From CAVZLD01 sp964522605 (GTDB lineage: Bacteria > Planctomycetota > Planctomycetia > Pirellulales > Pirellulaceae), in the NCBI GenBank assembly GCA_964522605.1, contig CAZFWV010000003.1, forward strand, positions 4,547 to 68,546: a stretch of DNA of 64,000 bases, written 5' to 3'. The translations under genes and the position numbers were made by a program. The notes under the pieces are model-generated. The model worked only from the letters and a program-made list of their open reading frames with translations, had not been told where the DNA came from and did not search any database. Shown here in pieces: positions 19,121 to 28,417 of this stretch. Numbering within the stretch: the stretch's first letter is position 1; the number at the start of each line of letters is the position of its first letter.

Positions 19121-20127
19121 GACACCTGACTCCCAGGGGAAAGCTTGGCTCGAATCATCGTCGTATACACGTCGGGATTGACCACGTCCGGTGAACGTCT
19201 TCCCTGCAGCACATCCACAGCGTTCTGGATGGCCCGACGAAAAACCGCATTCATTCCCTCGCGGGCTCGATTGCCAACATGCGGCGTAAATACGACGTTC
19301 GGAATCGTCAACAAAGGGCTGTCCGGGACGGGCGGTGGATCGTCGCGGGCTACGCCGGCAATCCGTCCGGTCTCGACGGCTTTCGCCAACGCCTCCTCGT
19401 CCACCAACTCGCGCCGGGACGCATTGATCAGGTAGGCGGTCCGCTTCATCAGGTCAAACTCGCGCGAGCCAAACATGTGTTGCGTCGCTGGAGAAAGGGG
19501 AACGTGCAACGAGACGAAATCGCTGCGCGCGAGCAGTTCGTCAAGGCTCACGTCCTCGACGCCGCTCTGGCGGACCGGCGCCACGTCATGCGCTAAGACC
19601 TCCATGGAAAAGCCCGCCGCGCGCCGCGCCACGGCTCGTCCAATTCTTCCCAATCCGATAATTCCCAGCGTCTTGCCCCAGACCGAGACGCCGACTTCAC
19701 GTGTGTAATCACCCGCTCGTACCTGCCGATCAAGTCGCGGTATGTGTCGCGCAACGGCCAGGATGAGCCCCCAGGTCAAGTCGGCGACCGCCTCGATTCC
19801 TTCCTCCACCGGCGCGCTGGTGACGACAATGCCGTTGCGCGTGGCCGCCGCGACGTCGAGCCAGTCGTAACCATTGGCTGCGACGGACAAGACTTGCAAT
19901 GATTCGTGTCGCTCCATCTGCTGGGCCGTCGGTATCCGCGCATCGCTGGCCGGCAGCACGAGTGCTTGGACGTTTTCGAGTAGTGGGTCCGCGTCGCGCA
20001 TCTTCAGGTTTCGCAGCGACGGTTCGGCAATGACCTCGACGTCCAGTTGGCCCAACATCACGCGGTGCTCCGCCACCACGTCAAGGCAGGTGCCGTTCAG
20101 AATCACCAATCGAGGTCGGCGGTACAT
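19117..20127 (-). CDS. D-2-hydroxyacid dehydrogenase-like protein
   Basis: A 336-residue NAD-dependent dehydrogenase of the D-isomer 2-hydroxyacid family (phosphoglycerate-dehydrogenase-like). The NAD-binding fingerprint GIIGLGRIGRAVARR is clear. The substrate-binding Arg lies in NASRRELVDEEAL, and the catalytic His in FTPHVGN. The usual catalytic Glu in the D-V-F-x-x-E-P segment is not seen: this stretch reads GVARDDPPPVPDSPLL, with Val at the expected Glu position. It opens the catabolic operon and overlaps the enolase-superfamily gene by 4 bases. It may act on the keto/hydroxy acid made in the pathway, or have altered chemistry because of the missing Glu. Confidence 0.85.
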   Translation of the reverse strand: MYRRPRLVILNGTCLDVVAEHRVMLGQLDVEVIAEPSLRNLKMRDADPLLENVQALVLPASDARIPTAQQMERHESLQVLSVAANGYDWLDVAAATRNGIVVTSAPVEEGIEAVADLTWGLILAVARHIPRLDRQVRAGDYTREVGVSVWGKTLGIIGLGRIGRAVARRAAGFSMEVLAHDVAPVRQSGVEDVSLDELLARSDFVSLHVPLSPATQHMFGSREFDLMKRTAYLINASRRELVDEEALAKAVETGRIAGVARDDPPPVPDSPLLTIPNVVFTPHVGNRAREGMNAVFRRAIQNAVDVLQGRRSPDVVNPDVYTTMIRAKLSPGSQVS

Positions 20128-20216
20128 TGATATCGTCTCGTCTTACCGAGTTCCGGATCCAGGCGGTTTGCGAAATTAACGGATTCCAAACTCTCCGCTG
20201 CCAGATTTCGAATCGC

Positions 20217-20234
20217 CTGCGATCAAACTCGCAG
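20217..20234. promoter_or_regulatory. Short inverted repeat upstream of the dehydrogenase operon
   Basis: CTGCGA, 6-base spacer, TCGCAG, about 90 bp upstream of the ATG at 20127. It could be an operator or part of the 5' leader. Support is the symmetry alone. Confidence 0.3.
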
Positions 20235-20263
20235 ATCTGTGCAACCACCAGGTGCTAAACCGT

Positions 20264-20356
20264 AATTCGGGAGGGCGAGGCGCCGGCCGAGCTACTGACG
20301 TATGATGATTTGGCTCGGAAGGAGCCTGGCCCTCCCAGCATGGAAACTGGTTCTAG
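20264..20356. repeat. CTAG-bounded palindromic repeat, copy A
   Basis: Left arm GGGAGGGCGAGGCGCCGG at about 20269 and right arm GGAGCCTGGCCCTCCC ending at 20336, closing with GGTTCTAG at 20349-20356. It belongs to the family also found at 39383, 53044 and 57109, but is more diverged and lacks the outer left arm. The final CTAG overlaps the TAG stop codon (20353-20355, minus strand) of the GntR gene. Confidence 0.8.
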
Positions 20357-21078
20357 CGTACCCATCGCAGCGATAACTCTCCATTTTCAATTTGCTCTTC
20401 GACGATCCGCTTGGCGGCTTGAATATGCTGACGCATCAGACGCTCGGCCTTTTGCGCGCGGTTCGCCTCAATGGCCCGGACGATGGCCACGTGCTCGTCG
20501 CGGATCACCTCGGGCGGTCGACCCACCTGCACGACTTTTCCCAGCGTGCGATGAGTCTCGGCCAACCGCAACAGCATGCCATTGCCCGCCAACTGAAGAA
20601 GTCGTTGGTGAAACTCGCGATCCAACAACGACATGCCGTCGATGTCACCGGATTGACCAATGGAACACATCCGTTGGGCAAGCTCGGTCAACTGGGCGAG
20701 GTCAGCTCGAGAGGCTGTTTGGCAACAGAGGCGGACCGCGAGACACTCGTGAGCCTCGCGCACGTCGAAGGATTCAACCAGGCTTCGTGCATCGATCTTT
20801 CCGACAAAGATCCCGCGGTTATCGATGCTTTCGACCAGCCCGATCGGTTGTAGCTCGAAAAGTGCCTCACGGACCACGGACTGAGAAACGCCAAACTGCC
20901 GCGCAAGGTCCTGTTGAATCAGCTTCTCCCCGGAACGCAGCTTGCCGTCGAGAATCATTTGCCGGATCTCATCGCGCACCCGGTGACGACCCGCCGGTCG
21001 CGTGGAGCGACCCGGTGGGTCCGACTTGCGCGGACCTCCACGTAACGTGCGTGCGGTCGAGACGCGACGCGTACTCAA
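20353..21078 (-). CDS. GntR-family (FadR/FCD subfamily) transcriptional regulator
   Basis: A 241-residue regulator. The N-terminal winged helix-turn-helix is visible at about residues 30-100 (VRDEIRQMILDGKLRSGEKL, QDLARQFGVSQSVVREAL, LVESIDNRGIFV). The C-terminal all-helical FCD ligand-binding domain follows, with its metal-binding pattern of Asp/His residues (LLDREFHQRLLQLAGN, DEHVAIVRAIEA, MRQHIQAA). Members usually repress sugar-acid catabolic genes and release DNA on binding the acid. It sits 225 bp upstream of the dehydrogenase and probably controls that operon. The start is a TTG at 21078 with GGGGGA upstream; no ATG is available before the HTH. The stop codon lies within a dispersed repeat. 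Confidence 0.88.
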   Translation of the reverse strand: MSTRRVSTARTLRGGPRKSDPPGRSTRPAGRHRVRDEIRQMILDGKLRSGEKLIQQDLARQFGVSQSVVREALFELQPIGLVESIDNRGIFVGKIDARSLVESFDVREAHECLAVRLCCQTASRADLAQLTELAQRMCSIGQSGDIDGMSLLDREFHQRLLQLAGNGMLLRLAETHRTLGKVVQVGRPPEVIRDEHVAIVRAIEANRAQKAERLMRQHIQAAKRIVEEQIENGELSLRWVR

Positions 21079-21418
21079 GCGAGTGTCCCCCGGCAGGATT
21101 AACTACGATCGAACACGATTATCGATAATTGTCCGCGGGGGGGCGGGCGCTGTCAATCCCGTGCTCGGAGGATGTCCAACGTGCCGCGCACCGCGTTTTT
21201 CTCTTGCGGATTGCTGACCGCTCGATGGCGGCAGCCGTCATGAGGTCGCATTCGCCGCCATCCGCATGCGTGGCTACTTCGCCAATCAGCACTCGTCTTT
21301 CAGCACGCGTCAATTCATTCGGTTCGCCGGATCGGCAGATACGTGTGTCGCCTGCTGGCATTGGACGAAGTCCGCCTGGTAGCCGAGTTCGGGATGAGAC
21401 CTGGCCTTCCGTTACGGC
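21079..21418. other. Intergenic region upstream of the GntR gene
   Basis: 340 bp between the GntR start and the stop of the sulfatase. Besides the palindrome at 21118-21129 I see no gene. An 80-residue minus-strand frame here is Arg-rich and has no recognisable features. Confidence 0.5.
21118..21129. promoter_or_regulatory. Perfect 12-bp palindrome, candidate GntR operator
   Basis: ATTATCGATAAT, a perfect palindrome and a local AT-rich island in GC-rich DNA, 40 bp upstream of the TTG start of the GntR-type regulator. The location suits autoregulation. No second copy was noticed before the operon at 20127, so its link to the regulator is inferred. Confidence 0.4.
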
Positions 21419-22852
21419 TTAAGGCTTGTAGGATACCGTACCGGTCTCGTTAACCGTGTAGCCCCATTTCTCGATGTACTTCGCGGCGGGCAGGAACTGG
21501 TCGCCGCTCGCGTGAAGCTTGCGGCGCAGCATCGCATCGAGTTCCTTCTGCAAGTCGGCGTGCTGCGGCTTGCCGATGAGATTGTCTCGCTGATACGGAT
21601 CGGCCTGGTTGTCGTACAGCAACCAGGGACCATTCAGCGTGCGGACGTACGTATAGCGGCCGGTTCGCACGCCGCGGTACTCACGACCGCCATTGCTGCG
21701 CGGCCACTCGCCGAAAGGGGCGGGACACGTGATCAGGGCGGCCCCGTCCGTCGGATCGTCTCCACCTTGCATGTAACCACTGAAGTCCCTGCCTTCAACG
21801 AGCGCCGGCACCGGCACTCCCGCCAAGCCCAGCAGCGTGGGCATTAAGTCTTCGGAGCTGATGACCGCATCCCGCGTCTTGCCCGGTTCGCCGAGTAACC
21901 GCGGATAGCGGATCAACAGCGGGACGCGGATCGATTCGTCCCACGGCCGCTGCTTACGGATCTCGCCCTGGGAGTGCAGCATGTCGCCGTGATCGGCGGT
22001 AAAGACGAAGATGGTGTCGCGATCGATCTCCAATTCTTGAAGTGCACCCCAAAGCCTACCGACGCATTCGTCCAGCGCCGTGCAATGGGCGTAGTAGCCG
22101 GCCAACTCTCGCCTGGCCACGTCGGCCTGTTCGCGAGGCACATTGGGCCGCAGACGGATTTCCTCGGGTCGATACATCGCGCGGAACCGTTCCGGGGCCG
22201 TCTGATACGGGTTGTGCGGCGGGCCCCACGACAACATCAACAGAAACGGCCGCCCGCCTCCCGCGTGCCGTCGCACGTACTGGATCGCGTCCTCCGTCTG
22301 CGCCTCCGCGTCATACGTCGGCCACTGGCGCTTCGTCGGGTCGTCGTCCTCGTAATAGAACGACTGATTGTAGTTGTGCGTGCACTCCAAAGCTTTGAAG
22401 TATTCAAATCCCTGACGTCGCTCGGGCGGAATGTAGGACGAACGGCCGTGACCGTCGAGGTGCCACTTGCCGATGTAGGCGGTCCGGTAGCCGCGCTCGG
22501 CAAGGACCTCGGCGATCGTCACCTCCTCACTCGGTAATTGGACGTCGTTGAGCAGCACGCCGTGCGACAGCGGACGGCGGCCGGTCATCATCGTCGCCCG
22601 GTACGGGCAGCAGACCGGGCAAGTCGAGACGGCATGCGTGAAGTTGACCGCTTGGTCCGCGAGTCGATCGAGGTTCGGCGTCTTCACGTTCGGATCGCCC
22701 GTATAACCGAGTGCATCGGCGCGCCATTGGTCGGCGAACACAAACAAAATGTTGGGAGCGGGGGACGTCTCCGCGGCACCGGTCCGACTCGCGGCTGATG
22801 CCAGAGCAACGACGATCGCCCATGTCCACACTTGCTTTACGATTCCGATCAT
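21419..22852 (-). CDS. Secreted formylglycine-dependent sulfatase
   Basis: A 477-residue type I sulfatase. A signal peptide (MIGIVKQVWTWAIVVALASAASRTGAAE) is followed by NILFVFADQWRADALGY with the first metal-binding Asp. The activation motif CCPYRATMMTGR starts at residue 81; Cys81 would become formylglycine. Further hallmarks are YIGKWHLDG, the GPPHNPY block and FVFTADHGDM with the metal-binding Asp/His. The reading frame extends upstream to 23362, but the signal peptide fixes the start at 22852. Type I sulfatases remove sulfate esters from sulfated polysaccharides. With GH117 and GH106 nearby, a sulfated algal glycan is the likely target. An anaerobic or aerobic maturase is not in this window. 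Confidence 0.92.
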   Translation of the reverse strand: MIGIVKQVWTWAIVVALASAASRTGAAETSPAPNILFVFADQWRADALGYTGDPNVKTPNLDRLADQAVNFTHAVSTCPVCCPYRATMMTGRRPLSHGVLLNDVQLPSEEVTIAEVLAERGYRTAYIGKWHLDGHGRSSYIPPERRQGFEYFKALECTHNYNQSFYYEDDDPTKRQWPTYDAEAQTEDAIQYVRRHAGGGRPFLLMLSWGPPHNPYQTAPERFRAMYRPEEIRLRPNVPREQADVARRELAGYYAHCTALDECVGRLWGALQELEIDRDTIFVFTADHGDMLHSQGEIRKQRPWDESIRVPLLIRYPRLLGEPGKTRDAVISSEDLMPTLLGLAGVPVPALVEGRDFSGYMQGGDDPTDGAALITCPAPFGEWPRSNGGREYRGVRTGRYTYVRTLNGPWLLYDNQADPYQRDNLIGKPQHADLQKELDAMLRRKLHASGDQFLPAAKYIEKWGYTVNETGTVSYKP

Positions 22853-23664
22853 GGGGGAGATTCCTGAGGGTGGAAGAAGGATTGGCGTGTGGTCTTGAAA
22901 CGCGGCTTCCTCCAGCAGCTGGATCACTCCGCACGCAACCAGTGTAAGAGCCCGAAATGCGGGAGTCCAGCGATTCACGGCCTCGACACGAATCTCGTTA
23001 CGCTGCGGCATCCAGCAGAGTTTTCCACGTGCCACTCGCGTCGATGTTGCTCCCGGCCCGCCGCGATCGACCACCCGGCGCTTGCCGCGACGTCCTGAGA
23101 GCGCTATCTTGGGACCATCCGAGGAAGTGATACCGACCAGGATGCAGATCGTCCGCTTCCGTTGCGTTCCGCGATTCTCAAAGGAGGCGCCCGACCATGC
23201 GACACATCTTGCTTCGGGCTGTCGTTGAGTCCGTAGACGAACGCAGGGCTGCCTTTGGCCGCAACCAATGGGGGCGCTGCCGCACTCGGCGCAATTCGTG
23301 TGCCACTGGCTTTGCCAGTGTCCTCTTGAGTCGAGGAAAAGCACTGGCAAAGCCAGTGGCACACAGTCCAGTTGCCGCCGAAGGCTGCGCTGCGTATCAC
23401 AATTCCAGCAGTCAAACCAAGTAGAAACACAACTCAGGTCTGCCGCATAATAGAAATTGATCGCCCCGACAAGAAACTCAACGTTCGCAGTGCAGAGAAC
23501 GCAGAGACGCAGGGCTGCCGGGCCGCAACCCGACGGGGTGCTACCGCATATGGGTAAGGGCCGCTTCCGTCGGTCGCTCGGTTCCTCGCTGAGAGAACAA
23601 TACGTTCGTTATGATCAATGCAGTGACATCAGCGAGCAAACAAACACGAAAGAGGTTGGCAGTG
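22853..23664. other. Intergenic region between sulfatase and SGNH gene, with one repeat
   Basis: About 810 bp. It contains the palindromic repeat at 23298-23364 and, near 23490-23530, a purine-rich stretch (GAACGCAGAGACGCAGGG) of the type often scattered in planctomycete genomes. Open frames through the region run over the repeat and show no protein-like features. I see no RNA gene. The two genes diverge, so promoters for both must lie here. Confidence 0.55.
23298..23364. repeat. Dispersed palindromic repeat, GGCACTGGC family, copy 2
   Basis: A 67-bp near-perfect palindrome: GTGTGCCACTGGCTTTGCC at the left and GGCAAAGCCAGTGGCACAC at the right, with an AT/GA-rich loop of about 20 bases (CTCTTGAGTCGAGG, itself symmetric). 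Same core as the copies at 2602, 59100 and 61934. Confidence 0.9.
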
Positions 23665-25050
23665 ATGGAACGACTCATGCGACTGTTTTCGACCGGCTCC
23701 TTTGCTTTGTGCATACTCTGTCACATCGGCACTACTGACGCCTCCAGTCGGATAGAGCTCTTGCATCAATCACAGAAGATCCTATTCCTCGGGGATAGCA
23801 TCACTTTTGGAGGCCATTATGTCGCCTTCTTTGATGCCTGGTTGTTGACGGAGGGACGCGGTCATTCACCAATGGTGATCAACGTTGGTTTACCCAGTGA
23901 GACCGTGTCAGGGCTGAGCGAAGATGGGCACGCGGGCGGCAGATTCCCGCGCCCCGATCTCGCCGAGCGGTTGGATCGGGTGTTGGCGCTGACGAAGCCC
24001 GATTTGGTGTTTGCGTGTTACGGCATCAACTGTGGTATTTATCAGCCACTGGATGACGAGCGCCTTCATCGCTACCAGGAGGGGATCCAACACCTGAAGC
24101 GCAAAGTCGACGAAGCGGGTGCTACGCTCGTGCTGATCACACCGCCGTTTTATGACGATCAGCGGGCCAAGGCCCCCTTCTCGTATAACGCCGTGCTCGA
24201 CCGCTATGCCGACTGGTTGCTCGCGCAACGCAAAGACGGCTGGTTGATTGTGGATTTGCACGGGTCGATGGCAGCTGAAGTGGCGAAACGCCGAGAGACT
24301 GCCCCTGACTTTACGTTTCAGCCCGACGCCGTCCACCCGAACAACGAAGGGCACTGGTTCATGGCTCGCCAATTGATTCGGTGGTTCGGTGACGATGAAG
24401 CAGCAAGCGCCGACTCACCCGAAAAAATGCTCGCAGACCAAGGTGCTTCGGCAGAAGTGATGGAACTGGTCCAAAAACGAATGACCGTGCTTCGAGATGC
24501 TTATGTATCGGCGGCAGGCCACAAGCGTCCTGGCATCCGACCAGGGCTTCCCATTCCTGAAGCCCTGAAAGAGGCCGAGGAGCTGTCGGAGCAGATTTAC
24601 CAGAAGCGATCGCCCCGCCATTCGACGGGTAAGTACATGGATCACATCTGGCACATCGACGAGCACGGGTTGGTGCATTGGGACGGTAGTCCGTACGTCC
24701 GCTTCGGCTTCACGGGCAACGGGAACGCGCAGCAGCTGATGAAGGCAGGCTTCGACCAGTTCACGATGAATCACGTGAAGGGCCTCGTCCGCACAATGAT
24801 CACGATCCGTTGCCCACGGGCGGTGGATAACAGGCCTTGGGCTGAGGAAGAGATCTTCCGCACGAACATCTCCGGCTCATCCGGCCCAGGTCATCCAACG
24901 AAGACTTCGCACAATCTCCAGGTCTTCCTGTTTACCTCGCGAATCGCAGGTCAAATCGACAGAAGCTGCGTGCATCCGCGATCTCATCGCGTTAGACCCC
25001 ACACAACCGGCCCGGCACACGTTTGGCGTGAGTTTTGCGAACTCATGTAA
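23665..25050 (+). CDS. Secreted SGNH/GDSL hydrolase with aberrant C-terminus
   Basis: A 461-residue protein. A signal peptide (MERLMRLFSTGSFALCILCH) precedes a complete SGNH hydrolase domain: ILFLGDSITFGG (nucleophile Ser, block I), the Gly block INVGLPSETVSG, a block III variant ACYGINCGIY, and FQPDAVHPNNEGH with the catalytic Asp and His. From about residue 325 a second module begins (IWHIDEHGLVHWDGSPYVRFGFTGNG), but after about residue 370 the sequence stops looking like a folded domain (many Arg, Ser, Thr, His). A frameshift or decay of a longer two-domain protein is possible. The start at 23665 is chosen for the signal peptide; 23611 is also open. Likely role: de-esterification of glycan. 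Confidence 0.75.
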   Translation: MERLMRLFSTGSFALCILCHIGTTDASSRIELLHQSQKILFLGDSITFGGHYVAFFDAWLLTEGRGHSPMVINVGLPSETVSGLSEDGHAGGRFPRPDLAERLDRVLALTKPDLVFACYGINCGIYQPLDDERLHRYQEGIQHLKRKVDEAGATLVLITPPFYDDQRAKAPFSYNAVLDRYADWLLAQRKDGWLIVDLHGSMAAEVAKRRETAPDFTFQPDAVHPNNEGHWFMARQLIRWFGDDEAASADSPEKMLADQGASAEVMELVQKRMTVLRDAYVSAAGHKRPGIRPGLPIPEALKEAEELSEQIYQKRSPRHSTGKYMDHIWHIDEHGLVHWDGSPYVRFGFTGNGNAQQLMKAGFDQFTMNHVKGLVRTMITIRCPRAVDNRPWAEEEIFRTNISGSSGPGHPTKTSHNLQVFLFTSRIAGQIDRSCVHPRSHRVRPHTTGPAHVWREFCELM

Positions 25051-25343
25051 AACGCGTCAACCACACTGCATTGAACTTCGCCGCCTGAACGACACGCGGC
25101 CCAAGAGCGGAGTGGATGCGATGCGACCGATGGGAAGTCGGTCATTCTGGCGCCGATGGTACGACAGGTTGTCGGAACAAAAGTTCTTGAGCAGGACGAC
25201 AAAAGTAACCGACCCCGCGCCAAGACCGTGGTTTTGGCTTGCTCCTCAGAACGGAGCGTAAGAACACGATCGAGGATTGCCGAGTGGTGACATTTGATTG
25301 GTAAAGGAAGGATCCTGACCGAGACAAAAGACCAGGGTAGATT

Positions 25344-27506
25344 ATGAACACGAAATTTGACGAACGCCGCGAGGGCGAGCCGCAACGCCCCGCGCATGAC
25401 GAGCACGAACAAGACTCTCACAATCGCAAGAGTAACGACGACCAGTCACATGACGAACATGGCCAGCACCATGGGCACGATGCCGGCGATCAAGAGGGAC
25501 ACGATCACAATGGCCATGGTAATGGCGATCACATTTCCCATCACGCCCACATGGCAGCCGACTTCCGTCGACGCTTTTGGATCTCGTTAATTTTGAGCGT
25601 ACCAGTGATCGTGCTGGCGCCGATGATCCAGGAGTTGTTGGGGCTGCGCCAGACACTGCGCTTCACCGGCGACAGCTACGTGCAGTTCGCCCTGGCTACG
25701 ATCATCTTCCTCTACGGCGGCTGGCCGTTCCTCAAAGGACTCGTCGACGAACTGAAGGAGCTCAACCCCGGAATGATGACGCTGATCGGTCTGGCGATCG
25801 TGACGGCGTATGGCTACAGCTCGCTCGTCGTCTTTGGTCTGGAGGGCCGCGTGTTTTTCTGGGAATTGGCAACGCTGATCGACGTGATGCTCTTGGGGCA
25901 CTGGATCGAGATGCGGAGCGTGATGAGCGCTTCGGGAGCTCTGGAAGAACTCGTTAAGTTGATGCCCAGTGACGCTCACCGGCTGAGCGACGACGACTCG
26001 ATTGAGGACGTCCCAGTGACCGAGTTGGAGCCGGGCGATCGCGTGCTGGTCAAGCCCGGCGAAAAGATCCCCATCGACGGCCAGATCGTTGAGGGTGTGA
26101 CGAGCGTCGATCAGTCGATGCTCACGGGCGAGAGTCAACCGGTCGAGAAACATGAAGGCGATGAAGTAATCGGCGGGGCCGTCAACGGCGAATCCTCGAT
26201 CACACTGAAAGTCCAGAAGACGGGTGAAGACACGTATCTGTCACAGGTGATCGAAACCGTCCGGAACGCCCAGCAGTCCCGCTCCCGATCGCAGAACCTC
26301 GCGGACCGGGCTGCCTTCTGGCTGACAGTTGTGGCCATTACTGTCGGCGTGGGAACGCTCGCCGCCTGGCTGACGGTTGGCCGGCAGTTCGATTTCGCGC
26401 TCGAGCGGATGGTCACGGTGATGGTGATTACGTGTCCCCACGCTTTAGGATTGGCCGTGCCTTTAGTCGTGGCTGTATCAACGGCAATTGCCGCCGGTCG
26501 CGGGCTGTTGATCCGTGACCGGAACGGCTTCGAGCGAGCTCGGCGAATCGACGGGATCGTGTTCGACAAAACAGGCACGTTGACCGAAGGTCGCTTCGCC
26601 GTTAGTGACGTGGTTTCTCTGGATCACGCTGAGGAAGACGAACTGTTGAAACTGGCTGCAGCCGTGGAAAGCCAGTCCGAACACCCCATCGCGCAAGGCG
26701 TCACCAGCGCGGCGGAGGAGCGAAAGTTGAACTGGGAGAAACCGACCGAGTTTCGCGCGATCGCCGGCAAGGGGGCACAAGCCAAGGTCGTCGACGACAT
26801 GGTCAAGGTGGTCAGCCCTGGCTACTTGAAAGAACACGACCTTCAGACCGACCACGATGAAGTCCGCAGACTCGCCGAGCAAGGCAAGACCGTCGTTTAC
26901 GTGTTACTTAATGAAAAAGTAGTCGGGGCGATTGCACTGGGTGATGTCGTGCGCGAGGAGTCACGCGAGGCCCTTGATCGGCTCAAGCAAATGGGCGTGA
27001 AGGTAATGATGATCACGGGCGATTCACGCGCGGTCGCCCAGGCGGTAGCCGAGGAACTGCAGTTGGACGACTTCTTTGCTGAAGTTTTGCCGAACGATAA
27101 AGCCAAAGAGATCAAGAAACTTCGCGAGCAGGGCTTGGCCGTGGCGATGGTCGGCGACGGGATCAATGATGCCCCCGCATTGGCGGAAGCCGACGTAGGC
27201 GTCGCCATCGGCGCGGGAACCGACGTGGCGATGGAGACGGCCGACGTCGTGCTGGTCAATTCCGACCCCCGCGACGTACTACACCTTGTCGCGCTATCGC
27301 GTGGCACGTACCGCAAGATGGTTCAGAACTTGTGGTGGGCCAGCGGCTACAACATTGTCGCGATCCCGCTGGCCGCCGGCGTGGCCGCACCCTTGGGCAT
27401 TGTCTTGCCACCGGCCGTTGGGGCTCTCGTCATGTCGGTCTCAACAGTCATCGTGGCCATCAACTCCCGACTCCTGAAAATGCCGACTCTCGGTTCGGAG
27501 GGCTAG
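25344..27506 (+). CDS. copB: Copper-translocating P-type ATPase, CopB-like (P1B-3)
   Basis: A 720-residue heavy-metal P1B ATPase. The first 70 residues are rich in His and Asp ([20 protein letters not shown]) and replace the usual CxxC metal-binding domains, a CopB trait. Other landmarks: the intramembrane metal site TCPHALGLA (CPH, as in P1B-3 pumps), the actuator TGES, the phosphorylation site DKTGTLTEG, the SEHPIA His-Pro element of P1B pumps and the hinge [16 protein letters not shown]. Length is normal. AGGG stands about 9 bases before the ATG. Export of Cu(I), Cu(II) or Ag(I) from the cytoplasm is expected. The caa3 oxidase further on needs copper, but no direct link is shown. Confidence 0.93.
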   Translation: MNTKFDERREGEPQRPAHDEHEQDSHNRKSNDDQSHDEHGQHHGHDAGDQEGHDHNGHGNGDHISHHAHMAADFRRRFWISLILSVPVIVLAPMIQELLGLRQTLRFTGDSYVQFALATIIFLYGGWPFLKGLVDELKELNPGMMTLIGLAIVTAYGYSSLVVFGLEGRVFFWELATLIDVMLLGHWIEMRSVMSASGALEELVKLMPSDAHRLSDDDSIEDVPVTELEPGDRVLVKPGEKIPIDGQIVEGVTSVDQSMLTGESQPVEKHEGDEVIGGAVNGESSITLKVQKTGEDTYLSQVIETVRNAQQSRSRSQNLADRAAFWLTVVAITVGVGTLAAWLTVGRQFDFALERMVTVMVITCPHALGLAVPLVVAVSTAIAAGRGLLIRDRNGFERARRIDGIVFDKTGTLTEGRFAVSDVVSLDHAEEDELLKLAAAVESQSEHPIAQGVTSAAEERKLNWEKPTEFRAIAGKGAQAKVVDDMVKVVSPGYLKEHDLQTDHDEVRRLAEQGKTVVYVLLNEKVVGAIALGDVVREESREALDRLKQMGVKVMMITGDSRAVAQAVAEELQLDDFFAEVLPNDKAKEIKKLREQGLAVAMVGDGINDAPALAEADVGVAIGAGTDVAMETADVVLVNSDPRDVLHLVALSRGTYRKMVQNLWWASGYNIVAIPLAAGVAAPLGIVLPPAVGALVMSVSTVIVAINSRLLKMPTLGSEG

Positions 27507-27575
27507 GCCGCTGGTTCAGGCAAGAAGGGGTGCCGATCCTGATATCGATCTACGCGCGGACCGGCCGGAGATCGG

Positions 27576-28205
27576 TCATTTAGAAATGCTTGTGCTCGAT
27601 TCCTCGATTCCCTGGTTCTCGAGAAGGAAGCGGTTGATCCGCCACTCCAGCCAGTCCAACTCACCGGGTGAGAGTCCGGCGCCAAATCGAGGAAGGCTCG
27701 AATCGTTCGGATCACTTCCCGCTTCCGCGTCGTACGGTACTGATCCGATCTCGATTCCCTGCGGTCGAGGTACCACATCGCTGGCAGGTCCACGGCGGAG
27801 ATACCATTGCCGAGCGTGACTCTTGGGATCGAGGACATACTCACGCGAAGTCTGGCGACCGTACAAGACTGTCTTGACAACCGCGCTCTGCGTTGTGATT
27901 TGCACGTGGGTGTCCGTCAAGTATTCTTCTGCCCAGCTTGCCCACGCAACGGACAAGAACAACGTTCCGATGGCTGCGAACATCAGGATGGGCGGCAACC
28001 AGCCTTCGGTGACGTACACGACAAGCAACAGAAAAGCAATGACGGAGAAAGCAAACCCGCCGAACCGAAGCAGCAACTTTCCGGGACGCGCTGGCACGTG
28101 AATTACCAACGTGCCAGCTTGTTCCCAACACTTCAGTTGGTCGACGGGAAGACGTGCAGCGGATGGTGGGAAGTTGATCGCAATTTGCAGGGTCGGTGGA
28201 GACAT
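27576..28205 (-). CDS. Small membrane protein of unknown function
   Basis: A 209-residue protein with two transmembrane segments at about residues 45-65 (FGGFAFSVIAFLLLVVYV) and 68-88 (PPILMFAAIGTLFLSVAW), then a soluble C-terminal part of about 120 residues with beta-rich text (HVQITTQSAVVKTVLYGRQT) and an acidic tail. I recognise no family; the layout (two helices, then a PH-like soluble part) resembles several small bacterial membrane proteins. It lies between two P-type ATPases on the opposite strand and diverges from the second across 212 bp. Confidence 0.65.
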   Translation of the reverse strand: MSPPTLQIAINFPPSAARLPVDQLKCWEQAGTLVIHVPARPGKLLLRFGGFAFSVIAFLLLVVYVTEGWLPPILMFAAIGTLFLSVAWASWAEEYLTDTHVQITTQSAVVKTVLYGRQTSREYVLDPKSHARQWYLRRGPASDVVPRPQGIEIGSVPYDAEAGSDPNDSSLPRFGAGLSPGELDWLEWRINRFLLENQGIEESSTSISK

Positions 28206-28417
28206 GATCCTTCTGCGGTCATTCTATTCACTACGGCACAGCGACCAATGGACAATTTCAAAGTGCCTGGACGGACAATCTGTCGCGGGGGAGCGACATT
28301 TTGCCTCACTAAGCGATTTTCATTCCACGACCGCACTCGTTGGCACACTGCTTGCAAACACACCAGGTCCAGTCCACGGAAGTGTCTTTCCGTACGAACA
28401 GATAGAAGGAGACGACA

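Noticed and set aside
20310..21128. 272-residue plus-strand open frame
   Set aside because: Antisense to the GntR gene, extremely Arg/Pro-rich, and starts in a dispersed repeat.
22853..23362. 170-residue N-terminal extension of the sulfatase
   Set aside because: No domain, Arg/Cys-rich, passes through a repeat; a proper signal peptide begins at 22852.
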